Assembly (NCBI GenBank): GCA_032209605.1
Contig: JASFXZ010000001.1
Span: 27,222,619 to 27,286,618 of the forward strand
Source: Mactromeris polynyma
Lineage: Eukaryota > Mollusca > Bivalvia > Venerida > Mactridae
Direction of reading: 5' to 3'
Length of the DNA stretch: 64,000 nucleotides
Below the pieces are notes generated by a model. That model made no database searches, was not told where the DNA came from, and was given only the letters and a program-made list of their open reading frames with translations. Of the stretch, positions 49,593 through 61,880 are shown one piece after another. Position 1 is the stretch's first letter; every line of letters begins with the position of its first letter. Both the position numbers and the translations under genes were made by a program.

Positions 49593-49716
49593 GGGGACAT
49601 TGTTGTCACAGGTGAGTGCTGGTGGGGACATTGTTGTCACAGGTGAGTGCTGGTGGGGACATTGTTGTCACAGGTGAGTGCTGGTGGGGACATTGTTGTC
49701 ACAGGTGAGTGCTGGT
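49593..49716. repeat. 31-bp minisatellite, 4 identical copies
   Basis: Units start at 49593, 49624, 49655 and 49686: GGGGACATTGTTGTCACAGG then TGAGTGCTGGT. The copies are identical. Each contains CAGGTGAGT, a splice-donor-like word. Confidence 0.98.
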
Positions 49717-49878
49717 TGCTAAGTAACCGAGCAACTATTCACTGCGCTACATTAATGAAATATTGATGAAAATCGGCATAAGACGCCAACACACAAAGTT
49801 CTTGCTGAATATTCAGTTGCGTAAATCAATGCAATGTTACAAACAAAATTTGTAAATTTAGTATAGCATTTACATTTA

Positions 49879-49897
49879 CCCCCCCCCCACCCCCACC
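49879..49897. repeat. Poly-C tract
   Basis: Ten C residues, then A, five C, A and CC. On the minus strand this is a long G run, a possible site of replication slippage or G-quadruplex formation. Confidence 0.9.
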
Positions 49898-51903
49898 AAA
49901 AGTGTTACCAACTATAAATGATCGAAGTGACCATGTACTGTACACTGTGTAATAATACATGTCCCAAATTCCAATGTATGACCCCTAATATAGCCGAAAA
50001 CTGATATGACCCCCAAATACTTAATAACCTTTCTGAAGTTCTGACGTACACCTATGATCACTCAGGTTTTGGTGGAGAAGTAGATACAAAACATTGATAT
50101 TTATGTATGCGGAAATTATAACAGATAATATAAGACTGTATGTCCTTAAGCATTAAAATATATCCAATTTGGACATCCTTAAGTCACCTTATACGCCACG
50201 GTTGTATAATCGTAACTAAAAGTTGATGGCTATCACAAAACGGTCCCAAATACATAAAATATCTACATCTCTTATAAAGAACTTAATATTTTATCAGAAA
50301 CGGTGGGATATCATTTCTTTCCCATTTCTCGAGAAGCCCAATTTCGGAGCCCACAGCGTTTTAGCCAGTCTTTCTTCCTTGATCATCAGCCGAAAATAAA
50401 TTAAGCCCAAGAAACGCGCAGAGATCGTATCGATACCAGGTAACAAATTACACACCGTAACATCTACCCATTTTCAATGTCTTATAACGACACGGGTGTT
50501 TAAATGTTAAATGAAACGATTTGATTTTTAAGCAATTTTAATACACGCTTTATGGAATGAAATACGCGAACAAAATCAATAGTTTATCTATTTTATTTTA
50601 TTACCTTTACGGTGGTAACAAAAAATAATAATTAAAAGTTGCGGTTCATATTTCTAAATATATCTTATTATAGATAACGTATGTAATTAATAGTTTTATG
50701 AGAATGTATTAGCTATGCCGACAGCTTCCCCTAAAGTCTACCAAACAATCACGGTTAAGAATGAAATATTTTAGTCACAAAGTAATGAACCATATGATTG
50801 TAAAATACGATATTTAGATATGTACATTGTAATATGTTTTGCAAATGCATGAGTTCTGATACCCACCAATCATTGTCGTGTGGTGGCACCTTTAAGCAAG
50901 GCGAGATATTATTTCGATGAGACGTGGAAAGTTTAGTATATATCGACAGACAAACAAAACAGGTCCACGTTTTGTCGGCGATATATTTTTTATTCCATAT
51001 TTGATATGTACACACAGATTTCTCTTTTATTCCATGTTTGCTATGGACACAAATTGGCGTCCAGGACATCACGCAAGATAGAGAGAAAAAACGAGAGTCC
51101 ATTTTCATTATAAAGGCATCAAACTTATCGCTGAATCAAACTCGTCAAATGCCTCTCATTCTGTGTGAGGAAATGCGTCAAAAAACGCAATGGCAAAATT
51201 TTCCGATGGCTGATCACTATGAAAAGCTTTCCCGGCACAACCGACCGAACTAGAAATAGACGGGTCAACCTAAATTGAAAATTCTCTGTCAAATATTGGA
51301 TCATTCAGCGATAGATTGGTCCCATGAGGTTGATATAGCGTAGCTCAACGCATAATGAATATTTGTTGGTTGCCCGATATGATAAATTAATAAATGAAAA
51401 TGTAGAGAGCGTGGAGAACATTGAACAAGCCGTATGTAACCCAATCTGAAATCAGAGAAACAAAACCGCAGAGAAATATTTGTAATGAAATGAATTGTTT
51501 TTTACAAGCCGTAGGGAAAAATAACTATGGAGCGATAGAATGCAAAATGGCTGCTCGCTGTCGCTGCTTGTATTAAAAACAAATTTATTGAGTTTTAAGA
51601 AGTCTAATCAAAGAAAATGCTATATTAATAGATTAAATTTCTCCAGAGAGTTTTCAGAATTTTGGTTCAACGCAAGTACTGTATCTATTTAGCATTTGGA
51701 ATGAAGCATGTTTTCATTGTATCAGCATTTTGTAGTACAATACATATGTTCTGTGTATATCATCTACTTCAGCAGAAAATATCTGCAATGCCGTTCTCAT
51801 CACCGGCAGAATGAGCTTGCGCTTAACCGGTTAATAAACAACCGTTTTTTGTAATCCCCTAATTATGAAGAGATTAAAACTGGGTCAAAGTGTGAACAAT
51901 GAG
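49898..51903. other. Unique sequence with orphan open frames
   Basis: The 117-residue minus frame 50755-51108 overlaps the plus frame 51038-51253. Neither is recognised. A less AT-rich patch at 50310-50460 could be conserved noncoding DNA, which cannot be tested here. Confidence 0.4.
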
Positions 51904-52002
51904 TTTGGAGACTTGTTTCAGAATGCAGCCTTCCCATTGGTCATTTCACGGCATCGGTCAGGAACAACCAATCAGATGCTTGAGTTTTGAGACTGATCTC
52001 CA
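51904..52002 (+). mobile_element. CCAAT foldback element, copy 4 (best preserved)
   Basis: It begins TTTGGAGACTTGTTTCAGAA and ends TGAGACTGATCTCCAA, so its ends form an imperfect inverted repeat. Inside are TGCAGCCTTCCCATTGGTCA and GGAACAACCAATCAGATGCT, also inverted with respect to each other. It has no coding capacity. The short frame 51899-52123 simply covers it. Confidence 0.7.
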
Positions 52003-53331
52003 ATATTATGTTCATGATCAAACACCAACAAGTCGAATATTTGAGTTTGAGACTATAAGGCCTTCTATAAATATTTCACAGAATTCATTTGTGTTCGTCA
52101 GAATCAAACCTCTTGTTAATTGATTTAAATCATTTTGGTTACCTTCAGCTTGTAAATCGCCCTTATGTGTGTTAGAAGCTTCATTGTTTCAAATGTCCAA
52201 ACTTATGTTTAAGATATCCAGAATAAAGTTTACTGGATGTTAGGCATATATTGGTCATACTTTAACTGCAAATGTATGTATTCAATGATAGATTGTGACA
52301 ATAGTTTGGTCGCCATTTAGTGCAAGGTCGTACTGCTGTATGCATTGTTATAGAAATTGATTTCTATTCATTTATTAAGCTTACTTATTAAACTCCGGAA
52401 TAATAGTCAATTATATATGAATTGAATGAATTTGTACTCTTGTTTGAATACTATGTCTCTTATATTGTTGATTAATGAATTGTGTATTGAGTAGAAGTTG
52501 AATAGCCTTTTTAAGTCGAGGTCAACGCATTATTTCCTTGATAGATAATCTGTTTGTATTTGTGTATAACACGGCATGATATGTACGAATATGCGGTTAA
52601 AAAACGACCAAAATATATTTAATGACTCTTATCCTGCTTTGTGCTATTTTGATACACTTGGGTTCCGTACTAACAGTATTGAGGGCGTATTGAACAATCC
52701 TTTAACGTAATATCACATTGCATACAATATTGTTGTTCTTTTTTATTGAATCATACATTGAGCGGAATTTCGTTGTTTTTTTGTAAGCACAGATGTACAT
52801 AGATTGTTGTGGTTCATTAGTTTTTTTGTGAAAGATATCAGGTAGACTACGAATGTTATATGAAACTAGAAATAGACATGGACAAAAGACATGTATATAA
52901 TAGTACTTCACCTGGAAAAAGGGTAACATATGCTCCTGAAAATGAAATAGATTTCTTTTCAAATATCTAAAGCTATGGTTTAAAATAGGAGATGCTTTTT
53001 ATAAAAAAGTTGAATACAATGAAAACATGTAAGGCGATTCTGTTTCATATTTTGCACCAGAACTTGCCGTGTTTAATAGTGTACGGTATTATTAAGGTCA
53101 CTATAAATAGAATATAAATTTGCGGATACCGACCCGCTATATCTAGGTTAGTTCGAGTATGTTTTATGGTTTGTTCTTCTGTATAGTTTTATACTTGTAT
53201 TATGTAACAGCACGGAACAGCCAACTATATTTAATTTGGGGCAAACTTTGGATTGTTTGATATCTAGTAGCGTCTGACGAATGATGCCATAACAAAATGG
53301 ATTTATGTTGTGTCTTCATCATTGTTCAAAG
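52003..53331. other. Unique sequence, no gene seen
   Basis: AT-rich sequence with one unremarkable minus-strand frame (52702-52962). Confidence 0.5.
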
Positions 53332-53619
53332 CATACATGTATCTACTAGGTAGGATAGAACATCATACATGTACCTACTAGGTAGGATAGAACAGCATAC
53401 ATGTACCTACTAGGTAGGATAGAACAGCATACATGTACCTACTAGGTAGGATAGAACAGCATACAAGTACCTACTAGGTAGGATAGAACAGCATACATGT
53501 ACCTACTAGGTAGGATAGAACAGCATACATGTACCTACTAGGTAGGATAGAACAGCATACATGTACCTACTAGGTAGGATAGAACAGCATACATGTACCT
53601 ACTAGGTAGGATAGAACAC
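53332..53619. repeat. 32-bp minisatellite, 9 copies
   Basis: Units start at 53332 and recur every 32 bp: CATACATGTACCTACTAGGT then AGGATAGAACAG. Very few mismatches occur (for example CATACAAGTA in the fifth unit). The unit holds ACATGT and an imperfect palindrome CCTACTAGGTAGG. Confidence 0.98.
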
Positions 53620-54656
53620 ATCGATGAGTCGATAAAATGAAATTTATCTTTTGTACCTGCGACTTTTCTTCACACAAACAGTACATAGAATACAAATTAA
53701 TATACTGCAATTAAAACCATCATTAAATTAGCGAAGAAAATAGCTCGATTTATTCTAAAAATGAAATTGCAATGTAATGGATCATCGCCTCGTTTCAAAC
53801 ATCGTCACTAGTGATTGTAAAATTGTCAGCTTTTCCCCCGACCAGTCAGTTGAAAAAATATCCTATGTATCTAATTTGGTATGCCGGTCTTAATGAGTGC
53901 CGGTTGAAGCTCTGAGATATGTTTCACTGACTGACGTGCACTGTAGTCTTACAATTCACAGAAACATAAAATCTAAAACATAGTTCTCAAAATCATAAAA
54001 TTAGTTTCAAATTGAATGAAAAGATATGCCGGGAACTATATTCTGGCCCTTATGGAACCAAACTGACCAACGACATTCGTCCTTATTTCACTTCGAACCG
54101 GTCCCTGTGGGGTGCCAAGTAAACACAGTGTTTATGCGCGTTATATGCAAAATCTGTAATGTCATTGGCAAATTTGAATATACATCGGTATTTTAATATC
54201 GATAAGATCTGCTTAATCGTCTTTGACACGTAAAAAGATAACTTCTTTAAGCTGTTTAATGTTAGAGACTAAAAAAATAATGGCGTACATCATTTCGTGA
54301 CTCGAATAAATTTCGAAGATAAAAAGATAAAATCGGCTCGGCTTTTGTATTTTTGGCATTTATTTTGTCAGAAATTATAACGTCACCTTAGGATATAGGA
54401 TTTTATACTCCACCAAAATAACCCTTTATAAAAATATGTCTTAATAATGTCATTTGAAACATCTCATCCTTAAATTGACAATTAACGACTCGATATTCTA
54501 CACATATTTTGAACATGTCTGTACATACTTATCGTGCTGTTTCATGTGCTTAATTTCTTAAAATTTCGGGAGCTAACGTTATAAGTGATTATATAATTAT
54601 GTGTAATCAATTTCCATCACACTTAGATTGAATATAAACAGGTGTAACCTTTCCAG
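53620..54656. other. Unique sequence, no gene seen
   Basis: AT-rich spacer with no feature recognised. Confidence 0.5.
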
Positions 54657-54700
54657 GGCAACAACCTTTGGAAGACGGCTGTTGTAGAGAGGTTGTTGCC
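54657..54700. repeat. 11-bp-stem hairpin related to the 35-mer monomer
   Basis: GGCAACAACCT at 54657-54667 and AGGTTGTTGCC at 54690-54700 are exact inverted repeats around a 22-nt loop. The left half (GGCAACAACCTTTGGAAG) resembles GAGCAACAACCTCTTTGGAG in the 35-mer array. The right half (TAGAGAGGTTGTTGCC) resembles that array's reverse complement. Confidence 0.7.
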
Positions 54701-54755
54701 ATAGAGAGATTTAATCGCTCATAACCGTTTCAAACAGGAATATGTTAGGTTATTC

Positions 54756-57700
54756 CTGGAGATATGACTTCTGTATAGAGGCGGTACAGTATCTCAATCT
54801 CCATATGTTGTACTGTTGTTGTGAGGTTATTGCTGGAGATATGGCTGCTGTATAGAGGCGGTATTGTATCTCAATCTCCATATGTTGTACTGTTGTTGAG
54901 AGGTTATTGGTGGAGATATGGCTGCTGTATAGAGGCGGTATTGTACCTCAATCTCCATATGTTGTACTGTTGTTGAGAGGTTATTGGTGGAGATATGGCT
55001 GCTGTATAGAGGTGGTACAGTATCTCAATCTCCATATGTTGTACTGTTGTTGTGAGGTTATTGCTGGAGATATGGCTGCTGTATAGAGGTGGTACAGTAT
55101 CTCAATCTCCATATGTTGTACTGTTGTTGAGAGGTTATTGCTGGAGATATGGCTGCTGTATAGAGGCGGTACAGTATCTCAATCTCCATATGTTGTACTG
55201 TTGTTGAGAGGTTATTGGTGGAGATATGGCTGCTGTATAGAGGCGGTACAGTATCTCAATCTCCATATGTTGTACTGTTGTTGAGAGGTTATTGGTGGAG
55301 ATATGGCTGCTGTATAGAGGCGGTACAGTATCTCAATCTCCATATGTTGTACTGTTGTTGAGAGGTTATTGCTGGAGATGTGGCTGCTGTATAGAGGTGG
55401 TATTGTACCTCAATCTCCATATATTGTACTGTTGTTGAGAGGTTATTGCTGGAGATATGGCTGCTGTATAGAGGTGGTACAGTATCTCAATCTCCATATG
55501 TTGTACTGTTGTTGAGAGGTTATTGCTGGAGATATGGCTGCTGTATAGAGGCGGTACAGTATCTCAATCTCCATATGTTGTACTGTTGTTGAGAGGTTAT
55601 TGCTGGAGATATGGCTGCTGTATAGAGGCGGTATTGTATCTCAATCTCCATATGTTGTACTGTTGTTGGGAGGTTATTGCTGGAGATATGACTTCTGTAT
55701 AGAGGCGGTACAGTATCTCAATCTCCATATGTTGTACTGTTGTTGAGAGGTTATTGCTGGAGATATGGCTGCTGTATAGAGGCGGTATTGTATCTCAATC
55801 TCCATATGTTGTACTGTTGTTGGGAGGTTATTGCTGGAGATATGACTTCTGTATAGAGGCGGTACAGTATCTCAATCTCCATATGTTGTACTGTTGTTGA
55901 GAGGTTATTGCTGGAGATATGGCTGCTGTATAGAGGTGGTACAGTATCTCAATCTCCATATATTGTACTGTTGTTGAGAGGTTATTGGTGGAGATATGGC
56001 TGCTGTATAGAGGCGGTATTGTATCTCAATCTCCATATATTGTACTGTTGTTGAGAGGTTATTGCTGGAGATATGGCTGCTGTATAGAGGCGGTACAATA
56101 TCTCAATCTCCATATATTGTACTGTTGTTGAGAGGTTATTGGTGGAGATATGGCTGCTGTATAGAGGCGGTACAGTATCTCAATCTCGATATATTGTACT
56201 GTTGTTCAGAGGTTATTGGTGGAGATATGGCTGCTGTATAGAGGCGGTACAGTATCTCAATCTCGATATATTGTACTGTTGTTCAGAGGTTATTCGTGGA
56301 GATATGGCTGCTGTATAGAGGCGGTATTGTACCTCAATCTCCATATATTGTACTGTTGTTGTGAGGTTATTGGTGGAGATATGGCTGCTGTATAGAGGCG
56401 GTATTGTACCTCAATCTCCATATGTTGTACTGTTGTTGAGAGGTTATTGCTGGAGATATGGCTGCTGTATAGAGGCAGTATTGTACCTCAATCCCCATAT
56501 ATTGTACTGTTGTTCAGAGGTTATTGCTGGAGATATGGCTGCTGTATAGAGGTGGTATTGTATCTCAATCTCCATATATTGTACTGTTGTTGAGAGGTTA
56601 TTGCTGGAGATATGGCTGCTGTATAGAGGTGGTATTGTATCTCAATCTCCATATGTTGTACTGTTGTTGAGAGGTTATTGCTGGAGATATGGCTGCTGTA
56701 TAGAGGCGGTATTGTATCTCAATCTCCATATATTGTACTGTTGTTCAGAGGTTATTGCTGGAGATATGGCTGCTGTAAAGAGGTGGTATTGTATCTCAAT
56801 CTCCATATATTGTACTGTTGTTGAGAGGTTATTGCTGGAGATATGACTTCTGTATAGAGGCGGTACAGTATCTCAATCTCGATATATTGTACTGTTGTTG
56901 TGAGGTTATTGCTGGAGATATGGCTACTGTATAGAGGTGGTACAGTATCTCAATCTCCATATGTTGTACTGTTGTTGAGAGGTTATTGCTGGAGATATGG
57001 CTGCTGTATAGAGGCGGTACAATATCTTAATCTCCATATGTTGTACTGTTGTTGAGAGGTTATTGGTGGAGATATGGCTGCTGTATAGAGGCGGTACAAT
57101 ATCTCAATCTCCATATGTTGTACTGTTGTTGAGAGGTTATTGCTGGAGATATGGCTGCTGTATAGAGGTGGTACAGTATCTCAATCTCCATATGTTGTAC
57201 TGTTGTTGAGAGGTTATTGGTGGAGATATGGCTGCTGTATAGAGGCGGTACAATATCTCAATCTCCATATGTTGTACTGTTGTTGAGAGGTTATTGCTGG
57301 ATATATGGCTGCTGTATAGAGGCGGTATTGTACCTCAATCTCCATATATTGTACTGTTGTTGAGAGGTTATTGCTGGAGATATGGCTGCTGTATAGAGGC
57401 GGTATTGTATCTCAATCTCCATATGTTGTACTGTTGTTGAGAGGTTATTGCTGGATATATGGCTACTGTATAGAGGTGGTATTGTATCTCAATCTCCATA
57501 TATTGTACTGTTGTTGTGAGGTTATTGCTGGAGATATGGCTGCTGTATAGAGGTGGTATTGTACCTCAATCTCCATATATTGTACTGTTGTTCAGAGGTT
57601 ATTGCTGGAGATATGGCTGCTGTATAGAGGCGGTACAGTATCTCAATCTCCATATGTTGTACTGTTGTTGAGAGGTTATTGCTGGAGATATGGCTGCTGT

Positions 57701-58270
57701 ATAGAGGCGGTACAGTATCTCAATCTCGATATATTGTACTGTTGTTCAGAGGTTATTGGTGGAGATATGGCTGCTGTATAGAGGCGGTATTGTACCTCAA
57801 TCTCCATATGTTGTACTGTTGCTGAGAGGTTATTGGTGGAGATATGGCTGCTGTATAGAGGCGGTACACTATCTCAATCTCCATATGTTGTACTGTTGTT
57901 GAGAGGTTATTGCTGGATATATGGCTGCTGTATAGAGGCGGTATTGTACCTCAATCTCCATATGTTGTACTGTTGCTGAGAGGTTATTGGTGGAGATATG
58001 GCTGCTGTATAGAGGCGGTACAGTATCTCAATCTCCATATGTTGTACTGTTGCTGAGAGGTTATTGGTGGAGATATGGCTGCTGTATAGAGGTGGTATTG
58101 TACCTCAATCTCCATATGTTGTACTGTTGCTGAGAGGTTATTGGTGGAGATATGGCTGCTGTATAGAGGCGGTACAGTATCTCAATCTCCATATGTTGTA
58201 CTGTTGTTGAGAGGTTATTGCTGGAGATATGGCTGCTGTATAGAGGCGGTACAGTACCTCAATCTCCATA
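54756..58270. repeat. 77-bp minisatellite, about 45.6 copies (3.5 kb)
   Basis: The unit is CTGGAGATATGGCTGCTGTA, TAGAGGCGGTACAGTATCTC, AATCTCCATATGTTGTACTG, TTGTTGAGAGGTTATTG. The length is constant at 77 bp. Diagnostic variants include GCTG/GGTG before GAGAT, GGCGG/GGTGG, TACAGTATC/TATTGTATC/TATTGTACC, ATGTTG/ATATTG, and GACTTCTG in place of GGCTGCTG. Some variant combinations repeat at 154 bp (about 55.6-55.9 kb). TGGAGAT and ATCTCCA in each unit can pair. Frames 56361-56549 and 56601-56846 are repeat artefacts. Confidence 0.98.
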
Positions 58271-59880
58271 AAAAGTGATTTAATTCTTAAAAATATGTAG
58301 ATTTGTGATTTTCTGTATGCAGTGATTGTGGGGCATTTAAAGGGCGTTTCGCATTGAATTGAAAATCAGGTAATGCAATTAACCTTACACATGTATATGC
58401 ACTTTAAACTCTAATAATGCTGTACATTTGTATGAAATATAAAAAATACAAAATATAATGGCATTTGATGTACAAATTAATATATCCCTTGACAATTGTC
58501 ATAACTAAATAATTAGTAATGACGTCATTAACACTCTTCACAATACAATGTGCCATTACTTTCAATATATAATGCTGATATGCTCAAAAATCAATATTCA
58601 TATGAAAGGGCTGTGCGAATTCATCACTTGCCACGCGGATACTGTGATAAAATGTATCAGCTTATTAACTGATTTATTAAAACACTTGGTTCATAAATGT
58701 ATTGGTAATGACCGCACTAGTAATCACGATGTTGGTAAAAATAACATGTGCGCCGCTTATGTGCGATTTTTACTCCATTGCTGTTATTACGGTGCTAATA
58801 AGACAGCAGGTTTCCAATATTAAAGACCTGCGTAACATTTCTTATTATTTATTTGCTTGACGTCAAAACCCTTTCCCCTCTAGATTTGACTATTGCAGTA
58901 GATCATTTATTTTGTCAGAAGTCATTGTTCCGCGTACGCGACTGTGACGTCATACTTTAAAATCCTCCATGTAAAACAACATGACAGGACTGTCGTCCAT
59001 ATGTCCCATTAATATTTTAAAATGAATTTGATATTGAAATATGCTACCATAACTTCGTTCAACATATACAATGGGTTCAATCTGATTAAATAGCAAGTAC
59101 AATTGAGTACAAAAGTGTTTCGTGCAAAAAACTAGTGTACTTCAATTTTGTTACAGAAGCAATTATTATTACACATGTTTTTTTTGCGCAGAAATCTTGA
59201 AAATAATCGTGGTATAACTCTTGGACACTTCATTCCAAAAAGCTACCGTTTGCTTTTGATTAACGAAAGATGAATAACAAACAATAAGCAATATCATTAA
59301 AAATGACAATGTCCGAATAACCACACAAGTCAGTCATAGTTTGTGCGAAAGGTCTAAGAAACCTAGGTCGTACGTCGGCGGCGATATCCTCTTCTAAAAT
59401 GTGGTTTACCTCTTTTTACTAGCACGTTGAAATATTAAAATGTATATGGGCAGCACACTCATTGTACAGTACTTCTGGGCGCTGTAATTACCAATAATGC
59501 ATTTTACGCCACCAACTCGGCCTCTTAGACGTGATAACCACCCTATGGCGATGTTTCTTGGTAATTTGCTGTGATTTAATGGTGATGAAAATTAATAATC
59601 ACGGCCATTATCTTCTGATTTGATGTCCGCCATATTGTTTCTGGCATCATGGGATTGCTTTAGTGGGACGATCGCGATAAATCATTTCATTATCGCATCG
59701 CGAATCTCACCATGTCCATTGAACGTATTTCGGAGACCGGAATTTGCGGTATGATGTAGAGAGTCTAATACACTCTAGAGTTACTATATACATTCTGGTA
59801 ATTCGAGGATGAACCAATGTCATACTTCCCGCACGTAAATAGAAAGCAACACGTGTAATGCCATTTTCTTAGGGTTGTAA
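58271..59880. other. Unique sequence, possible regulatory DNA
   Basis: The 91-residue frame 58548-58823 is not recognised. Within 59360-59760 the composition is more even, with words such as GCGATAAATCATTTCATTAT, TGTCCGCCATATTG and several GATA sites. This resembles conserved noncoding DNA by eye but cannot be shown without comparison. Confidence 0.35.
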
Positions 59881-61180
59881 ACTGTCTGAGGTCAGACAGA
59901 GTACCTAGACAAGCCTGGTGACCGTGTTAGTCCTCTGGTATGTTAGCATGTTTGAGGTCTGACAGAGTACCTAGACAAGCCTGGTGACCGTGTTAGTCCT
60001 CTGGTATGTTAGAATGTTTGAGGTCTGACAGAGTACCTAGACAAGCCTGGTGACCGTGTTAGTCCTCTACTATGTTAGCATGTCTGAGGTCAGACAGAAT
60101 ACCTAGACAAGCCTGGTGACCGTGTTAGTCCTCTGGTATGTTAGCATGTTTGAGGTCTGACAGAGTACCTAGACAAGCCTGGTGACCGTGTTAGTCCTCT
60201 AGTATGTTAGCATGTTTGAGGTCTGACAGAGTACCTAGACAAGCCTGGTGACCGTGTTAGTCCTCTGGTATGTTAGCATGTTTGAGGTCTGACAGAGTAC
60301 CTAGACAAGCCTGGTGACCGTGTTAGTCCTCTGGTATGTTAGCATGTTTGAGGTCTGACAGAGTACCTAGACAAGCCTGGTGACCGTGTTAGTCCTCTGG
60401 TATGTTAGCATGTTTGAGGTCAGACAGAGTACCTAGACAAGCAAGGTGACCGTGTTAGTCCTCTGGTATGTTAGCATGTTTGAGGTCTGACAGAGTACCT
60501 AGACAAGCCTGGTGACCGTGTTAGTCCTCTACTATGTTAGCATGTCTGAGGTCAGACAGAGTACCTAGACAAGCCTGGTGACCGTGTTAGTCCTCTGGTA
60601 TGTTAGCATGTTTGAGGTCTGACAGAGTACCTAGACAAGTTTGATGACCGTGTTAGTCCTCTGGTATGTTAGCATGTTTGAGGTCTGACAGAGTACCTAG
60701 ACAAGCCTGGTGACCGTGTTAGTCCTCTGGTATGTTAGCATGTTTGAGGTCAGACAGAGTACCTAGACAAGCCTGGTGACCGTGTTAGTCCTCTGGTATG
60801 TTAGCATATTTGATGTCTGACAGAGTACCTAGACAAGCCTGGTGACCGTGTTAGTCCTCTGGTATGTTAGCATGTTTGAGGTCAGACAGAGTACCTAGAC
60901 AAGCAAGGTGACCGTGTTAGTCCTCTGGTATGTTAGCATGTTTGAGGTCTGACAGAGTACCTAGACAAGCCTGGTGACCGTGTTAGTCCTCTGGTATGTT
61001 AGCATGTTTGAGGTCTGACAGAGTACCTAGACAAGCCTGGTGACCGTGTTAGTCCTCTGGTATGTTAGCATGTTTGAGGTCAGACAGAGTACCTAGACAA
61101 GCCTGGTGACCGTGTTAGTCCTCTGGTATGTTAGCATGTTTGAGGTCTGACAGAGTACCTAGACAAGCCTGGTGACCGTG
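59881..61180. repeat. 66-bp minisatellite, about 19.7 copies, with 462-bp higher order
   Basis: The unit is CATGTTTGAGGTCTGACAGA, GTACCTAGACAAGCCTGGTG, ACCGTGTTAGTCCTCTGGTA, TGTTAG. Units start at 59881 and recur every 66 bp to 61135. Rare variants recur exactly seven units apart: CTCTACTATG at 60065 and 60527, the following GTCTGAGGTCAGAC units, and AAGCAAGGTG at 60439 and 60901. Some units carry the perfect hairpin GTCTGA-GG-TCAGAC. Confidence 0.98.
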
Positions 61181-61880
61181 TAAAATGTATCATATACAAT
61201 GTATGGTACAATTTACTAATAACACTTATTTACGCATTCGCAGACTGTATACAATACCTTCAACTTTGATATTCCAAATGTAATGTCCCGTTTAATTTAC
61301 ATATTGAGTGTAATTATGCAGTTAATGTCATCATAAAGAATACATTACTGATTCAGTCATAGCATCAGTCTGACAGAATAATATCTCCTCGAATCACGAC
61401 AGGAAAAATCATGTAATAACAATAAAAAACGTTTTCCTTGCGGTATTCCACAATATTGGATCAATTAGCTTAATTTTCTGGGAAATCCTGCACTCTCTCC
61501 GCTGCGGGCAGTAAGCATCGCGACGGATAATTATGATGTTTTGGTATTGTATCTAGCCATTTGTATAATTAAGTACATGACAATGCCAACGTTATGGAAA
61601 GTGTAGTCATTCATACAGATGATAGATTGGTACACGATTATTGTACATAACTTTGATTTTATCACCCTCTGTTATCCGTTATGATTCTTGATTTGGATAA
61701 TTATGGTATTGTCCAAAGGTGTAAATACGCCTTGGTGGCATTGTGGGACCAGGTACTTGTACAACATGATCGCCTGGGGAGGGTTTCATAAAACTTCTCA
61801 TATTTGAATTTTTTCTCGAGCAAGATATTCTATTTCTTGTAAATGGTAGTCGACCAAACTATTTTCTGGTTACCAAGTTA
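61181..61880. other. Unique spacer between two arrays
   Basis: Seven hundred bases of AT-rich unique sequence separating the 66-mer and 63-mer arrays. No feature was recognised. Confidence 0.5.

Noticed and set aside
49593..49716. Series of splice donors (CAGGTGAGT)
   Set aside because: The word is part of a 31-bp repeat; nothing suggests exons.
50755..51253. Overlapping 117- and 71-residue frames on opposite strands
   Set aside because: Neither is recognised and at most one could be real; nothing favours either.
54756..58270. Possible CRISPR-like or telomere-like array
   Set aside because: The whole 77-bp unit is repeated with no unique spacers, so it is a minisatellite.
58548..58823. 91-residue frame
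   Set aside because: No domain, no splice context, and the length is within chance for a window this long.
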